DNA of 64,000 nucleotides from Pyrus communis (Eukaryota; Streptophyta; Magnoliopsida; Rosales; Rosaceae): the NCBI RefSeq assembly GCF_963583255.1, contig NC_084813.1, positions 12,324,001 to 12,388,000 of the forward strand. The letters run 5' to 3'. Of the stretch, positions 36,222 through 47,560 are shown piece by piece. The position numbers and the translations under genes were made by a program. Position 1 is the first letter of the stretch. Each line of letters opens with the position of its first letter. Under the pieces are notes generated by a model that searched no databases, was not told where the DNA came from, and worked only from the letters and a program-made list of their open reading frames with translations.

Positions 36222-37036
36222 GTTCCAAGTGGACCACTAATTCCTCAACCCCTTAATGTGCCATATAATCCTCCTCTCTGTACCGTTTCGTGTGTAACAC
36301 TTAAAACTGAAGTATACGCTAGATAGATTATTGAAGCTTTGGCCAGACACTTTGTAGAAAGGTAAATTTCTCTTGGTTTTTTACCAACACTCTTTCTGCC
36401 TTGTGTTTTACAGATAACAATCCCAAAAATTAGTAAAGTAGAAAGTTTAGAATAAAACCTGGGTAATAATAAATTGGAGAGTCTGGAACAATTAATGTTA
36501 GAATTGGTAGATAGGACTTCCATGACTGCAGTTATTACTAAGGCAGAAATTGGCAATTACTCCCTACCGTACGTGGGATGACCTCACGTGCCAACTAGCC
36601 TCACAATCACGCTGAGGATCTGGAATTTGGTACAAGAAATTAATAGCCTGAGCAACCCACAATAACCAAACCCTGGGGCACCTTAGCAAATCCTTTCCAC
36701 TAGATGAAAAACCCTCTGTAGATCTATGTTACTAAAGTAACCGCCTCACAGAGAAACCCAAGGTAAACCAGCATCGAAAATACCATCATAATGAAACCGA
36801 CATAGCGGGAACAGGAAAGTACGACTGATAGTAATCGCCTTAATCAACAAAACTCTCAATTAACCAAGCTAATAGCTATAACTCATGATAATGAAGACAT
36901 ATTCATGAAGAACACGTAATCAATCGCATCAATACTTTCACACAAGTGAGAAAATCAAACACAACAGAGGTCTCTCACAGATGAGAGAAAAAGAGTCGGA
37001 CATTTGACTTCTTTGGAAGTTTGCTTGTTAGAAATT

Positions 37037-38227
37037 TCTTGTTACCTCAGAATTTCATAATGTGAGCCAGTTTAGTAGTTGATTTTCTTTTGTGTGTGAT
37101 TCTGGTTTGACATGCTGCTGTTTTACTAGGATTCAAACAACATGGCCTGGAGCAAGTGACCTTTTTGAGCCTTTGCATGACGACGTGAGTTCGAACCCTC
37201 TCAGTGGCTAATCTAATAAAATCTATTAAAAAAAAAAAAAACCAACAACAACAACAACAGAGCTTGGAAAAGCAAGGTCAAGCTTATGAACTGTGGCCTG
37301 TTTTGTTATTGAGTTACAATGGCATATGCATCTTGTAGCATGCAAGTTTCTCTCACGATTACGTTGTTTAAAATTTTCATTTAGTGGAAGGTTTTCAACG
37401 ATTTTCTCTTGTGATTTCATTATTTGTTTAAATTATCAATTTATCAGACTTGGATGGATTATGAAACTTGAGTTTGTCACTCAACGCCAATATATTTTTC
37501 TATCAACAAATTAGAGGATTACTAATTTTGACCAACAAATAATTTAAAGGATTACTAATTTATTAGATTAATCTAGCAAATCTGGACTTAGTGAAGTTGG
37601 CTAGAGTAGTTGATAAGATCTTAGATAGCGAGAGAAGGAAAGTGAAAAATAAAGAGAAAAAAAATAAAGGAATTAACTTGGTAATTTCGTTCATAATTCA
37701 TCAAAAGAAAGTCAATAATTCCATAAGTTCTCTCACTATGACTCAATTCTAATAGAGTATATTAGAAGTGATTCCTCCATTATACGCTGAAGTTTGAATC
37801 TTTCTTGTAATTTGATTATAGTATATCAATTGTGATTCGTTTATCCCTTATGAACTAAACTTTGAATCTTTCTTGTAATTTGATTTAATTTACTATTAGA
37901 TGACTCGTTACAATTTTCGAATGAAAGTTAATATCGCCACATATTTAAGACCCCGGTTCGTATCACAAATTTAAGACCTTGCCTAGGAGCTCATCTGTAG
38001 CAGATTCAAATTAAAAACAGGCCCATTTGAACCTGCTTAAAGTAGCACTTCTACGACCAAGACTCGAGAGAAAGTGCCTGTCTCATGAATCTTTTGTTTG
38101 TAGGGAAATGATAAACATTTTTTCTCTTTCATACACATCTCTGTTTAATTTTGTCCGTTGTTTTCGTTTGTTTTATTCAATCTAATGATCGTAAATAAAG
38201 AATAGTTTGTGAGCGGCTAAAAATAAT
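37037..38227. other. Intergenic DNA with one SINE-like piece
   Basis: AT-rich. Apart from the SINE-like sequence at 37141-37241 there is no recognised exon. The left part continues the sequence split by the LINE. Confidence 0.5.
37141..37241 (+). mobile_element. Possible tRNA-derived SINE fragment
   Basis: A pol III B-box-like GAGTTCGAACCCTC at about 37188 is followed by CTAATAAAATCTATT and an A run (37228-37241). The A box is not clear and no TSD was established. Confidence 0.45.
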
Positions 38228-39003
38228 GTGTAGCCACTTAGTACTACGGTCTGGTGGTATTCCTCTTCATTTGTAAGTGAGAGATTTAAGTTTGATTCTC
38301 CCGCAAAGGCGAATTTGAACCACATTATTGCTAGCCCGTTGTGAGGTTAAGCTCATCCCCTCTTTTTTAAGGGAAATTTGGAAAATAACCAAAATTTGAA
38401 CTCCATATAGAATTATAGCCAACTTTTAAAATTTATAATAATTATAACCAAAAGTTGATATAAAAGTACTAATATACCCGTAATGACTATAACTTTTAAC
38501 AAAACAAATCCAAAGACTCAAACCCAAATGATTTTGCTGCTTTATGCTTCCCGATCTTCAATGTTTTCCTTCACACTTGATTGTTCTTGTTTTTCAGCAC
38601 AAAATTTAGTCCAAAAAATAGAAGGAAAGAGTTGGATAAATGTGGGTTCTTGGGTGAAGCGAATGTGGTTCAATTGACTGAAGGTTTCCTCATTTGACTG
38701 AAACTCCATGCATATTTGAATCTTGGTTACTGAGTTCGGAAGAAGCGTGGAATTTGAGTGATTTTCTGGTTTACAGAAGGGAAAGAAGAATAGAGATTAT
38801 ATTCATACATCCCATATTACTTCCCTCACATCATTTTAATTTTTAATATTTTTTTTATCAAGTGTTAGTGGTGTGTAAAATATCTAAAAAATATTTAAAA
38901 AATAAAAGAATGTGGGGCAAGTAATTTGGGTTGTGTGATTATAATCTCTCAAGAAGAAAAAGGAGTGAATTTTAGAGTGTGGATTACAAAGGAGCTGTCC
39001 CTT

Positions 39004-39118
39004 AGGAGCAAAACCTGCTTCTCCTTCGTCGCCTTCGTAGCCCAGACCTTGGATTGGGGTGGAGAGGACAACTTGCTCACCATTGACAAAGCGACGACAA
39101 CGAGGAAAACGGGTCTTT

Positions 39119-39163
<45 letters not shown>

Positions 39164-39292
39164 GAGGATGATTCAAATGTCGAGCCACAGGAAGAGGCAA
39201 AGCTATATGCTGGAAATTTAGCTTTTGATGTTGATAATCAGAAATGGGCTGAGTTTTTTGAGAGGGCTGAAATTGTCAGGTTGTTGAGATGA
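39004..39292 (+). pseudogene. Captured fragment of a chloroplast RNA-binding protein (cpRNP) gene
   Basis: The first piece reads CFSFVAFVAQTLDWGGEDN, like the post-transit-peptide start of cp29/cp31-type ribonucleoproteins (FVAQTSDWA in the family, from memory). A GA microsatellite (39121-39160) then intervenes. The second piece (39164-39292) reads EDDSNVEPQEEAKLYAGNLA, then FDVDNQKWAEFFERAEIVRL, then TGA. This is the acidic linker and the start of RRM1, with RNP2 seen as LYAGNL (family LYVGNL). RNP1 and the rest are missing. In full-length form such proteins bind and stabilise chloroplast transcripts; this fragment cannot. It lies wholly inside the MULE-type TIRs. Confidence 0.75.
39121..39160. 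repeat. (GA)n microsatellite
   Basis: About 18 uninterrupted GA units separate the two captured cpRNP pieces. Confidence 0.95.
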
Positions 39293-39369
39293 GGCTTTGA
39301 ATTTGTTTTGTAAAAAGTCTTAATCATTAAGTGTATATTAGTACTTTCATATCAACTTTTAGTTATACA

Positions 39370-39663
39370 TGTAACATCCCACATCATCCAGGGGAGTGGA
39401 TCCTGTAAGACTTATATGTATATTCCCATCTCTACCTAGCACGAGGCATTTTCGAAACTCACTGGCTTCGGGTTCCATCGGAACTCCAATGTTAAGCGAG
39501 TTCGGACGAGAGTAATCCTAGGATGAGTGACCCACTGGGAAGTTCTCATGTGAGTTCCCCAGAAACAAAACCATAAGGGCGAGGTTGGGGCCCAAAGCAG
39601 ACAATATCGTGCTACAGTTGAGTTGAACTAGAATGTGGTGGGGGCCTGGGCCGGGATGTGACA
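39370..39663 (+). mobile_element. Cassandra solo LTR
   Basis: It is 294 bp, TGTAACATCC to GGGATGTGACA, with perfect TSD ataca (39365-39369 and 39664-39668). It contains the 5S rRNA-like segment at about 39457-39556 (GTTAAGCGAGTTCGGACGAG, GATGAGTGACCCACTGGGAA). It sits in the right TIR of the Pack-MULE-like element. Confidence 0.95.
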
Positions 39664-39781
39664 ATACATATCATAAATTTAAAAAGATAGCTATAATTCT
39701 ATGTAGTGTTCAAATTTTGGTTATTTTTCTAAGTTTCTTCTTTTTTAATGTAGATAATATCGTTTGTTAAAAAAAAAAAAA

Positions 39782-40333
39782 AAAAAATAAAACAATGGTG
39801 TAAAAATCAACTTTCTAGTACTGCCGGCTGGGTCAAGAATTTTTGGCCTAAATTATTTTCTAAGGTTTGACTTTAGGCTGTACTGTTTGTTCTCTACCTG
39901 GTGTGCTGCACACTTCTAGTTTCGTTATAGTCTTCGGAATGAATTAATCAAAAAATGATTAACAATCAGAAATAAACGGTAAGTGTACAGAAAGAGAAAA
40001 GCAACTGCATATAGTATTTTTAAAATAATAATGAAGCAGGTGCTAGAGTACAATATAAACGATATTCAAATAGAGAGAACTTTGACCAGAATATAATAAA
40101 GTGAGCAACATGTGAAAAGAGATAGAAATATATGGAGTCTCAACAAACATCACTTCCTAAGGAGCCTGAACTAGCAACATTTAGGTTTTCTAGTAATGGG
40201 AATAGCATCACCTTATGCAAATGTCAAGATATAAATATACGCAATTTTCATTCTATGAATATTGAATCCAACCATACAAAATACCTAATTCGCAAATTTA
40301 GATTATGTCTAATAGCTAGGCTTCCAAGCAGCT
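39782..40333. other. 3' flank of the MYB gene
   Basis: About 550 bp downstream of the MYB stop codon on the minus strand, AT-rich. No other gene is seen. It probably includes the MYB 3' UTR; AATAAA-like signals are present but not decisive. Confidence 0.4.
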
Positions 40334-41874
40334 TCAATGAGCGTTAAAGTTTGCGTCGAATTGGCTGCTTGATAATGGTAACAAGGATGGAGATGCCGAT
40401 GAAGGTGATGACGATGATGAAGACGATGGCACCAATGACATGATGGCATCAATGCACTCTAATTGATTGGATGGAAATTGAAGATCTTGAGGGTGAGATC
40501 CATGACCAGATGTAAAGCATGATAATTTGGCAAGTGAATCAAGTTCTTGTAGATCAGATGGGTATAATATTGGCATTCTACAAACATTACCATCAATGAT
40601 CTCACAAAATTTAGGCACGGTGGGTAAAATGAAAGGGTTTTCATAAGCGACTGGTTCTGACGATGCCATACTAATTGGAACCATGAGCTCATTACCAATA
40701 TTATTATATTGAGCAGCTGCAGCTTCATTGATGCTGAAATTTTGAACTTGCTGAATATTTGGATCAAATTGGTGTTGGGGTTGATAGCCTGAGGACCATG
40801 ATGAGGACTCATATGAGGATGCATTATTCGATGGTAATTGGAAGGGAGGCAAAAAATGATCGACGAAATTGGAAGCGTAATTGGTCTGGTCTAACTTGAG
40901 AATGTTATTAAAATCACCATGATAATTGAGACCTAGTGATGGCACTGGTGATGGAACAATGGGGAGGTATAGCTGATCTTGTGGTTGAGAACACAAATTA
41001 GGGTTTGTATTGAGAGTGAAGAAACCTTCCTCAGAGCCATGACCACTAGGGTTGTGAATATGATCATTAGAAAAGGAGGCAAATGCAGGAATAACTTCAT
41101 GCGAGATGAGCTTCTTTTTTATGCTCGAGTTCCAAAAGTTCTTCACTTCATTATCTGTTCTTCCTGGCAGGTGCTTGGCTATCTGAGCCCATCTGCTTAT
41201 AATTTACATATCAAGATCATTATAATCAAGAGAAAGTACATAAGGTGTTCGTATTGGTACTTCAATCATGTCATCTTGCACTCCTTAAATTTTTGCTTAT
41301 ATTTTTATAAATTTGAAGTGCGTGATGACTTTCTTGGACTGCCAATAACAGCTATCAAAACATACACAATGATGGTGAGCTAATATTAAACACTTCGAAT
41401 ATTTATACCTGTTGCCTAGAATGCTATGGAGTTCAATAATGAGTGCAGCTTCTTGGGGAGAGAAGCTCCCACGTTTTAAGTCAGGTCTCAGATAATTTAT
41501 CCATCTCAGTCTACAACTCTTTCCACATCTCTGAAGGCCTGGCCTCATGGAAGCAAATTTAAACAAAAGAAACTAAAAATTAGAAAAATTAAGTGAAAAA
41601 TTGTAATGGGTTAATTAGCAACCAATATCCCACACAATCCAAAACATAAATATACGTATATATGCAGAGCGATAACTAATATATATATGTATATACAGAT
41701 GTAGAGCTAGAGAGAGAGAGAGAGATAGAGAGAGAGAGTACCTGCAAGTTTAGGAACTGAGCTCCAGCAGCCATGGCTATTTGTTGTGATGTAGTTGATG
41801 AGTTTTTCATCTTCCTCCGGAGACCATAGCCCCCTCTTCACTTTCTGTTTGTTGCAACATGAGTGATGTCCCAT
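40334..41874 (-). CDS. MYB26: R2R3-MYB transcription factor, MYB26/MYB67 type
   Basis: Exons on the minus strand are 41874-41742 (133 nt), 41538-41409 (130 nt) and 41192-40334 (859 nt), 373 codons plus TGA. The 133/130 sizes and junction positions are the standard R2R3-MYB pattern. R2 (residues about 14-63) has the W residues in [19 protein letters not shown] and [10 protein letters not shown]3 (about 66-114) starts with Phe in place of the first W ([20 protein letters not shown]), then [20 protein letters not shown]. The N-terminus [17 protein letters not shown] and R3 match Arabidopsis MYB26 from memory. The C-terminal region is Ser-, Asn- and Gln-rich with a poly-Ser block near the end and is probably the activation region. 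MYB26 acts in the anther endothecium, switching on secondary wall thickening needed for dehiscence; MYB67 is the close alternative. An unusual NSHGCW replaces the common YGHGCW in R2. The ATG at 41874 was chosen because an upstream in-frame ATG only adds a GA-repeat-encoded MREREREM. Confidence 0.93.
41709..41739. repeat. GA/CT microsatellite at the start of MYB intron 1
   Basis: It directly follows the GT donor on the minus strand. A second CT/GA run (41875-41892) lies just upstream of the ATG in the 5' leader. Confidence 0.9.
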
Positions 41875-42420
41875 CTCTCTCTCTCTCTCTCTCAAAGTAG
41901 TATTGCAGCCAAGGCAGAAGAAGATAAAACGGAAAAAGAGAGATCAATAGAGACAAAGGGAGCTAGCTCTTGAGCTCGACTTGTATGATTAAGCAGCAGA
42001 GAAAGAGGAAACAAAAAGAAACAGTGAACTGAAAATGTACAAGCTGGTAGCCACGGCTAGTGTATGATCACTCAGAAAATATGAACAGATAGGAGAAAAA
42101 TGGATGCATGACATGAAAGTGTAAGTACAGTGGGGGTGGTGGATTTAATGTTTGGGAGCAGTACATGGCAATATATATGGTGGCCCCTGTTAAGGTTTCT
42201 GGCAAAGGGCTTAAAAAATGCAGCATCTTTCTGTGGGACTTGTATGGCTTGTAGTGGATTAATCCTTTGCTCACTCGGAGATATGGGCTGGCACGTACAC
42301 GTGTCTCACATGCGGAGTGGTGGGTCCTGCCTGTGTATTTGTCAGGTCCTATTCTTGGGAGACTTATCTTTTGCTCAGAGAGGATCAATGTGCAGGTACA
42401 CAGGTGAATGAAAATGTGAC
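41875..42420 (-). promoter_or_regulatory. 5' leader and probable promoter of the MYB gene
   Basis: A GA-rich leader lies immediately before the start codon. A TATA-like CCATATATATTG occurs at about 42169-42180 on the minus strand, roughly 300 bp upstream of the ATG. An ACGTG core is at about 42297-42303. None of these is tested; the TATA assignment is inference from spacing. Confidence 0.4.
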
Positions 42421-45400
42421 AATTGGTTTAATTCATGAAGATTTTAAGTCTTAGCTGGATTTTAGTGAAAAGTAATTTATAATGGACTTTGAAATGTTTT
42501 TTTGTTGTTGTTTTTTTTTTTTTTTTTCCAATTCTTTTTCTTGCTTGCAAAGGAGTCAACCAAAGTACATAAATTATTCAGACGATGATGTGTGTTTATT
42601 TAAAGAGAACAGGAATTTGAATACTTTTTATTTTTGAGTTTTCACATTTTGTTAAATATGAATATGAGAATCATTATGAAACACAAATACTTTAGGTTAT
42701 GCTTCTCATATTCAATATTTAGTCAAATACGATACTTGTTGGATACTCATCAATACGTATCATGGTCAACAGATAGTGCCTTGACTTGATGAATATGCGA
42801 GAAAATCAATAAAAGGCAAAGCTTTAATTGAAATCTAATGAATGTGAAGAGCTTGCCTCTATTGAAACTATATGAATACGATTCTCACACTTCTTCTTCT
42901 TTAATTCAAGAGAATTAGATTCCATCTTTTTTTCTCCAACAAATTAAATGAACTTGAATTTAGATGATGAATGTGAATTTTTGTGTTATTAAAATATGTA
43001 TTTTTATTGCTGTGTACTATTATATTTTTAATTGTCGTATCCATAACGTATTGCATCCTAATTTTGAGATTTTTTTTGTATCGTCAAGTCATGTATTATA
43101 TCGCCATATCCCTATTCGTGCTTCATAGGAGAATCATCTCACTTCTTAAAATCATCAAGCATCTAGGGAACATAAATCAGGCCATTGTTTACTAATACAT
43201 ATGGAGTCGGAAAAAGTGTGAGTTGATCTGGTTCTCTTTACTTGGTTGTCCTATTTTTATGTCACCTGACTCTTTCCATTTTTTCATTTATGTTAAGTAA
43301 ATCCGAGTTCTCTTATCGCATGTATGTTTAATAAGAAAATTCCATGAAGAATTGTATATGATCAAGGATCATACAAACAAGAAACTTACGTAATTCATGT
43401 GTTCAAATTATTCTCTTTTAACACAACCATGAGCATCCATGTCAGGTTACTATTATTAATGTGATTCGTATATATAAGCTAGCTTGAACGGAGAAAGTCT
43501 CAAACACTTGAAAGGAAAATATTTATTTATTCCTTCTTACTTTTGATGCTTTGCATCTGTAGTCATCCTATGATTTGCAATGAATAAATGTAAGAAGCCA
43601 ACCAACGCTTTGCTTGAAACTCCTATAAACTTATACTACTAGATTATTAAAATCTAATAAAACTTCTACTACTAAAAAATGGGGTATAAGCCACTCACTG
43701 CCGAGTTTAAATTTTCTCTGCACTCACTTAGCCCAACTTAACAGTATCAACTCTCTATGTTATCCCTAAACTTTCTTTCTTAAAAAAAGGCCAAGCGTCT
43801 CGCATTTTTACCACGGCGACTGACCAGCACCCACATTCAATCCTCAAATCATCCATAGTCACACACCGAACGGTCCTTTCCTTCCTCTCCATAGCTTTGT
43901 TGATTGGGTACATCATCACCGGTCTACCATTCTCAAATAGAACTTGAATTTTTCCTTTTTTTTTTTTTTTTGTATTCCAAAGGAAGAGCTGTCCAGCAGC
44001 CAATAACTAATCCGATTATATCTTATCAGTCGCCACGGTTACTGTACATCTGAGGCCACCAAAGGGTTTAGAAACACACAGAAATTACGACTCCATTTGG
44101 TCATGTTACGCGTTTATTTAATTTTTAACGTTTTATTAAAGATAAAGGTAGCATGGAAACAAAGTGAAAAAAGGGATGATAGAGAAAAGAGGGAGCGGAT
44201 AGACTGCAAGTGTATTAGTGTCGTAACTGTTGTTATAAGTTTTATATTATCTTTTACGAACAGCAATTAGATAGGGAAATTTAATGAAAGGGTTGAAGAA
44301 TCTTGTTGTGCACCACTTTTTGTGTGCATCTGGGGCTCCATTTTGTTGACAAATTATGAAAAGCAATTGAGAATAAAAAGCAGGCTTTTACATTCTGTTT
44401 GAGGATTCCTTGTTAATATATAATTGACTCAATGGCTTTGTTTTTATATAACATGAAACATGATGCCAAAGTTTAAAGTACAAATTACAAACGTGTCGAT
44501 TAAGCTGTACAAAATTGATCGATTCATCTGTCTAATCCAAATAATTTAGAATACTGTTGGCAAATATACAGATCCTAGCAGGCACTATATATTGTTTATG
44601 AGTACAACTGTAAAACGATCCAATAATTAGAGGTGCTTGGTGGGACTGTTAGATCCATCCAAGTCCATTCTTTACGGTTTTTCTAGTTCGATTCTCTTTG
44701 ATTCAGAATAAGTTGTAGCAACTCAGCTTGAGTTTGTTACGTACGCGCGACTCGCACAGTGAGAGCTTGTAGTTTAACTTTTCTTTTTGTTTATGGTGTT
44801 TGGTTCATCAATCATACTCCATGATCTCCAGAATTACGAACAAAAATTTCACTTGCATGTTAAAGAAAAATTGAAAGAAGCTGATCGACATGTTTGAATT
44901 TTAAGCGTGCTAGAAAATTTTAAGCATGTTAATTTACTTTTGTGCTTAAGAAGTCACTATAAATATTGAAATTTGGGATATATGTCTATCAAATGGACAC
45001 ACAGAAATGCAGTTTCCAGATAGATTAATGATCTTCAAGAAAAATCATGTTAGTGGTGAAACAGGGTGCAAATTATGCTTCCTAACAAGCATGTGATATT
45101 AATTGGTTGCTTCTGATAGAAAAAGCAAAACTTTGGAATGCTTATGATGGAAGAAATAAGACCAACCGAGATTCTTGATTTATTGTTTCACATGGAACAA
45201 TTAATTGCAACAAACTCTTTTGCTTAAAATGTTGAGTCATCAAAGGACACTCGCTGCAAGAGATTTTTGTTTTTTTCCCTGCATATTGAAGAATCAAATG
45301 AAGAAAAATGAAAGAATGACTAGGTCATCCATTGTCTTCTATCAACAGGTTATTGATCCTGGTATGGGTCATTTTCAATCAAAATATTGTTCGACAAATT

Positions 45401-45834
45401 TAATCAATTTTAGATTGTACACATTTTCCATGTTTGTGCTTTACTTTTCCTCTCATTGTTCTTGCTTTGATTTACTTATGTGAGAATGATTATGTACAAA
45501 TGCAACAAAATGAAGAAAGGAGTAACAACTTTAATTTGAGGACGATTATATACTTTTTTTTTTTACTAACAATAGCGTTAGTGAGTTAAACTGTTAGTTG
45601 TTAAGAGGGATGAAATCAATGAAGATCAAACCAGCACCAGAGTGCTTAAACATCATTATTTTTTGTCACTGCACCAAAGCACCGTCTGCAAAATCTTATT
45701 TTCTATTTTTCTACCTTCTAAACACCATTTCTCTTGAATATGAGTAAAATGTCAACAGTAATCAATTCTAAAATTACTGAAACCATTTTATCCTTAGTGT
45801 GTGCATGCATATATATACACACATTCGTTATACG
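42421..45834. other. Long AT-rich intergenic stretch, no gene recognised
   Basis: Contains poly-T runs (42498-42530, 43940-43970, 45552-45563) and scattered short frames without domains. A minus-strand frame at 43755-44003 is the longest with an ATG context but resembles nothing I know. Confidence 0.5.
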
Positions 45835-46283
45835 TGGTCTAATATCCCAGTAGATAAAGTGGTGAATTTTTATCTATGCTTCCCATATTCGAAACTCCTC
45901 TTCTCCTAAATTATTAGACCATCTCCAACCGAAAGATCTAAAGGACCAGAGGGCCGTAAATAGCCCGAAAACCGTCTTTAACCGAGAGCTAGGCCAAAGG
46001 GCTCGTGGGTCCCACATAACAAAAAAGGGCCAAAGGGCCAACCAGCTGGTCATCTTCAGCCAGCCAGCCAACAGCTGGCAAGCCCAATTTATTTATTTAT
46101 TTTAATTTCTAATTTTTTTTCCTACACCATTTCTCACATATTTTTCACCATTCCATACTATCTTACCTCATTTTATTTCAATTCTTTACATTCCATACTA
46201 TAATCCTTTGGCCCTCGGTTGGAGATGGTCTTATAATAGTTCAAACTGTTCTCCCTCTCTTTAATAAAAATATATTTAAAAAA

Positions 46284-46290
<7 letters not shown>
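45835..46290 (+). mobile_element. tRNA-derived SINE split by a MITE
   Basis: The head CCCAGTAGATAAAGTGGTGA and B-box-like ATTCGAAACTCC lie to the left of a MITE. The tail AGTTCAAACTGTTCTCCCTC and TTTAATAAAAATATA lie to the right. The exact 5' end and TSD were not fixed. Confidence 0.6.
45914..46233. mobile_element. Tourist-like (PIF/Harbinger) MITE
   Basis: The body is 45917-46230 (314 bp) with TSD tta on both sides (45914-45916, 46231-46233). TIR GACCATCTCCAACCGA is perfect over 16 bases (right end reads TCGGTTGGAGATGGTC). There is no coding capacity. Confidence 0.92.
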
Positions 46291-46332
<42 letters not shown>

Positions 46333-46353
46333 TGTATGTATGTATGTATGTAT
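46283..46353. repeat. Compound microsatellite (AT)n(GTAT)n
   Basis: An AT run is followed by about 12 GTAT units. It begins where the SINE tail ends. Confidence 0.95.
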
Positions 46354-46635
46354 GTCTATGTACATTCTTTCTATGTTGCGGTTAGCTGCGTTTATAGATA
46401 TAATATTGACGACAAACCTATAAAATCGACCATATCAACGACCCCATATCGATTACATACCTTCATTTTTTTAAATGTGGTTAATCGCAACATGAACCCT
46501 AAACTCCAAACTCTAACCGCACCCTCTGAAAGACTGAAATGAAAGATATATATATGTCAGCGTATAGTTTGAAACACAATGCTTGGTTAAGTTGAAAGCT
46601 CCAATAACTATATATTATTTTCAATTTTTCGTCCA

Positions 46636-47560
46636 TGTTGGATTTATCCAATATAAATCAACCTTCATATGGTCTACTACATGTAATAGGAATGTATAAT
46701 TAGGGAATAATGTGAATTGTGATTTGATCTCTTAAAGATATCAATCCTATATAAAGTGTCTTATAATGGAAGTAGGATTGATAGAATCCTTTAATTGAAT
46801 GTGATACGTTACCCTTGAAGCTAAGAAAGTAGGTTTAGGTTTCCTTTATGGATGAAAACCCTAGCCCTTAACTTATATAAATTCAGCGATCGCTGTAAAC
46901 CCTAGAACACACGACAAGTAAGGGTTCCCTTAGAGCATTGTCATAAGGCTAGGAGTTTGTAGAAAACTTGGTGTTTCTTCTTCTCAGTTCAACGACTGCC
47001 ATGACCGCTAGAGCTTCATCAAGTTAGGGTTTCAATATAGTTATATTTATTATCACATGCATTAGTGTTCTAACCATGCAATCTTAAAGGACAACAATCC
47101 ATTCTAGGTTCTGTACGATAAAGTGCAACGCTACTAAAAGCAGAAGTTTTAAAGAAAATTTGGAACCATAAGTAATTGGCCTAAGGATCAGTGTAAAGGG
47201 ATTGGTAGGATGATTTTGAACCTGAAAATATATATCATCAAACTATATATGTTGCAAAATATTGGATTAAACATGGAAGTTGAGGTAACCCAACTTTCTT
47301 ATAAACTCATACAAGGTCTTTTTTTTCTCGATGTGAGATTGATACTCTCAACACCCCCCTTCATAGCATGTGGATAGCATAAATTTGGTGACGTATCATA
47401 TGGCTATTGGGCTTCACATGCAAAATAACCTACTCTGATACTATGAAGAAGGTTGAGGTTCCACAAAACCAACTGACAATATGGGAGAGTAGCTTAACTA
47501 ACTTATAAACATATGCAAGGTCTCTCATTTTTTCGATGTCGGATTCATACTCTCAATAAC
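46636..47560. other. LTR/TRIM-like non-coding repeat
   Basis: The left part has an LTR-like start TGTTGGATTTATCC (46636) and a TATA-like CTTATATAAATTC at about 46877, followed by leader-like sequence. Two diverged copies of an about 50-bp motif (CTTATAAAC..., CAAGGTCT, TCGATGT, GATTCATACTCTCAA) occur at 47299-47352 and 47503-47557. No TSD was found and the boundaries are uncertain. Confidence 0.4.

Larger units (their letters stand above)
30597..37036 (-). mobile_element. Full-length L1-type LINE with 15-bp TSD
   Basis: The element body is about 30612-37021. TSDs tgcttgttagagatt (30597-30611) and tgcttgttagaaatt (37022-37036) differ at one base. Read on the minus strand: about 0.8 kb of 5' UTR, ORF1 with DUF4283-like domain and CCHC knuckle, ORF2 with endonuclease, RT, zf-RVT and RNase H, then a poly-A tail (poly-T on plus, 30612-30637). 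This order is that of plant L1 elements with an RNase H. Stops and frameshifts throughout make it inactive. Confidence 0.92.
38361..39748. mobile_element. Pack-MULE-like element with about 106-bp TIRs
   Basis: The body is 38371-39738. The direct flank tcttttttaa (38361-38370 and 39739-39748) is consistent with the 9-11 bp TSD of Mutator-like elements. Left TIR 38371-38476; right TIR 39334-39738 after subtracting the Cassandra LTR. Both TIRs share GAAAATAACCAAAATTTGAA, CATAGAATTATAGC and AAAAGTTGATATRAAAGTAC. No transposase is present. The interior contains pieces of a chloroplast RNA-binding protein gene (39004-39110 and 39164-39292), which makes this a Pack-MULE candidate. Confidence 0.85.
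38228..39781 (+). mobile_element. tRNA-derived SINE split by a MULE insertion
   Basis: The 5' part (38228-38370) has GCCACTTAGTACTACGGTCT, A-box-like GGTCTGGTGGTA and B-box-like AGTTTGATTCTCC. The 3' part (39749-39781) supplies TGTAGATAATATCGTTTGTT and a long A run. They are separated by the 1368-bp element at 38371-39738. A minus-strand relative is at 49364-49562, with the same head (CCACTTAGTACTATGGTCTG). Confidence 0.8.

Noticed and set aside
36245..36556. 103-codon minus-strand ORF upstream of LINE ORF1
   Set aside because: It lies in the LINE 5' UTR and shows no domain; a small upstream ORF of the element cannot be excluded but is not supported.
43755..44003. 82-codon minus-strand ORF
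   Set aside because: Its poly-Lys stretch comes from a poly-T tract; no homology recognised.
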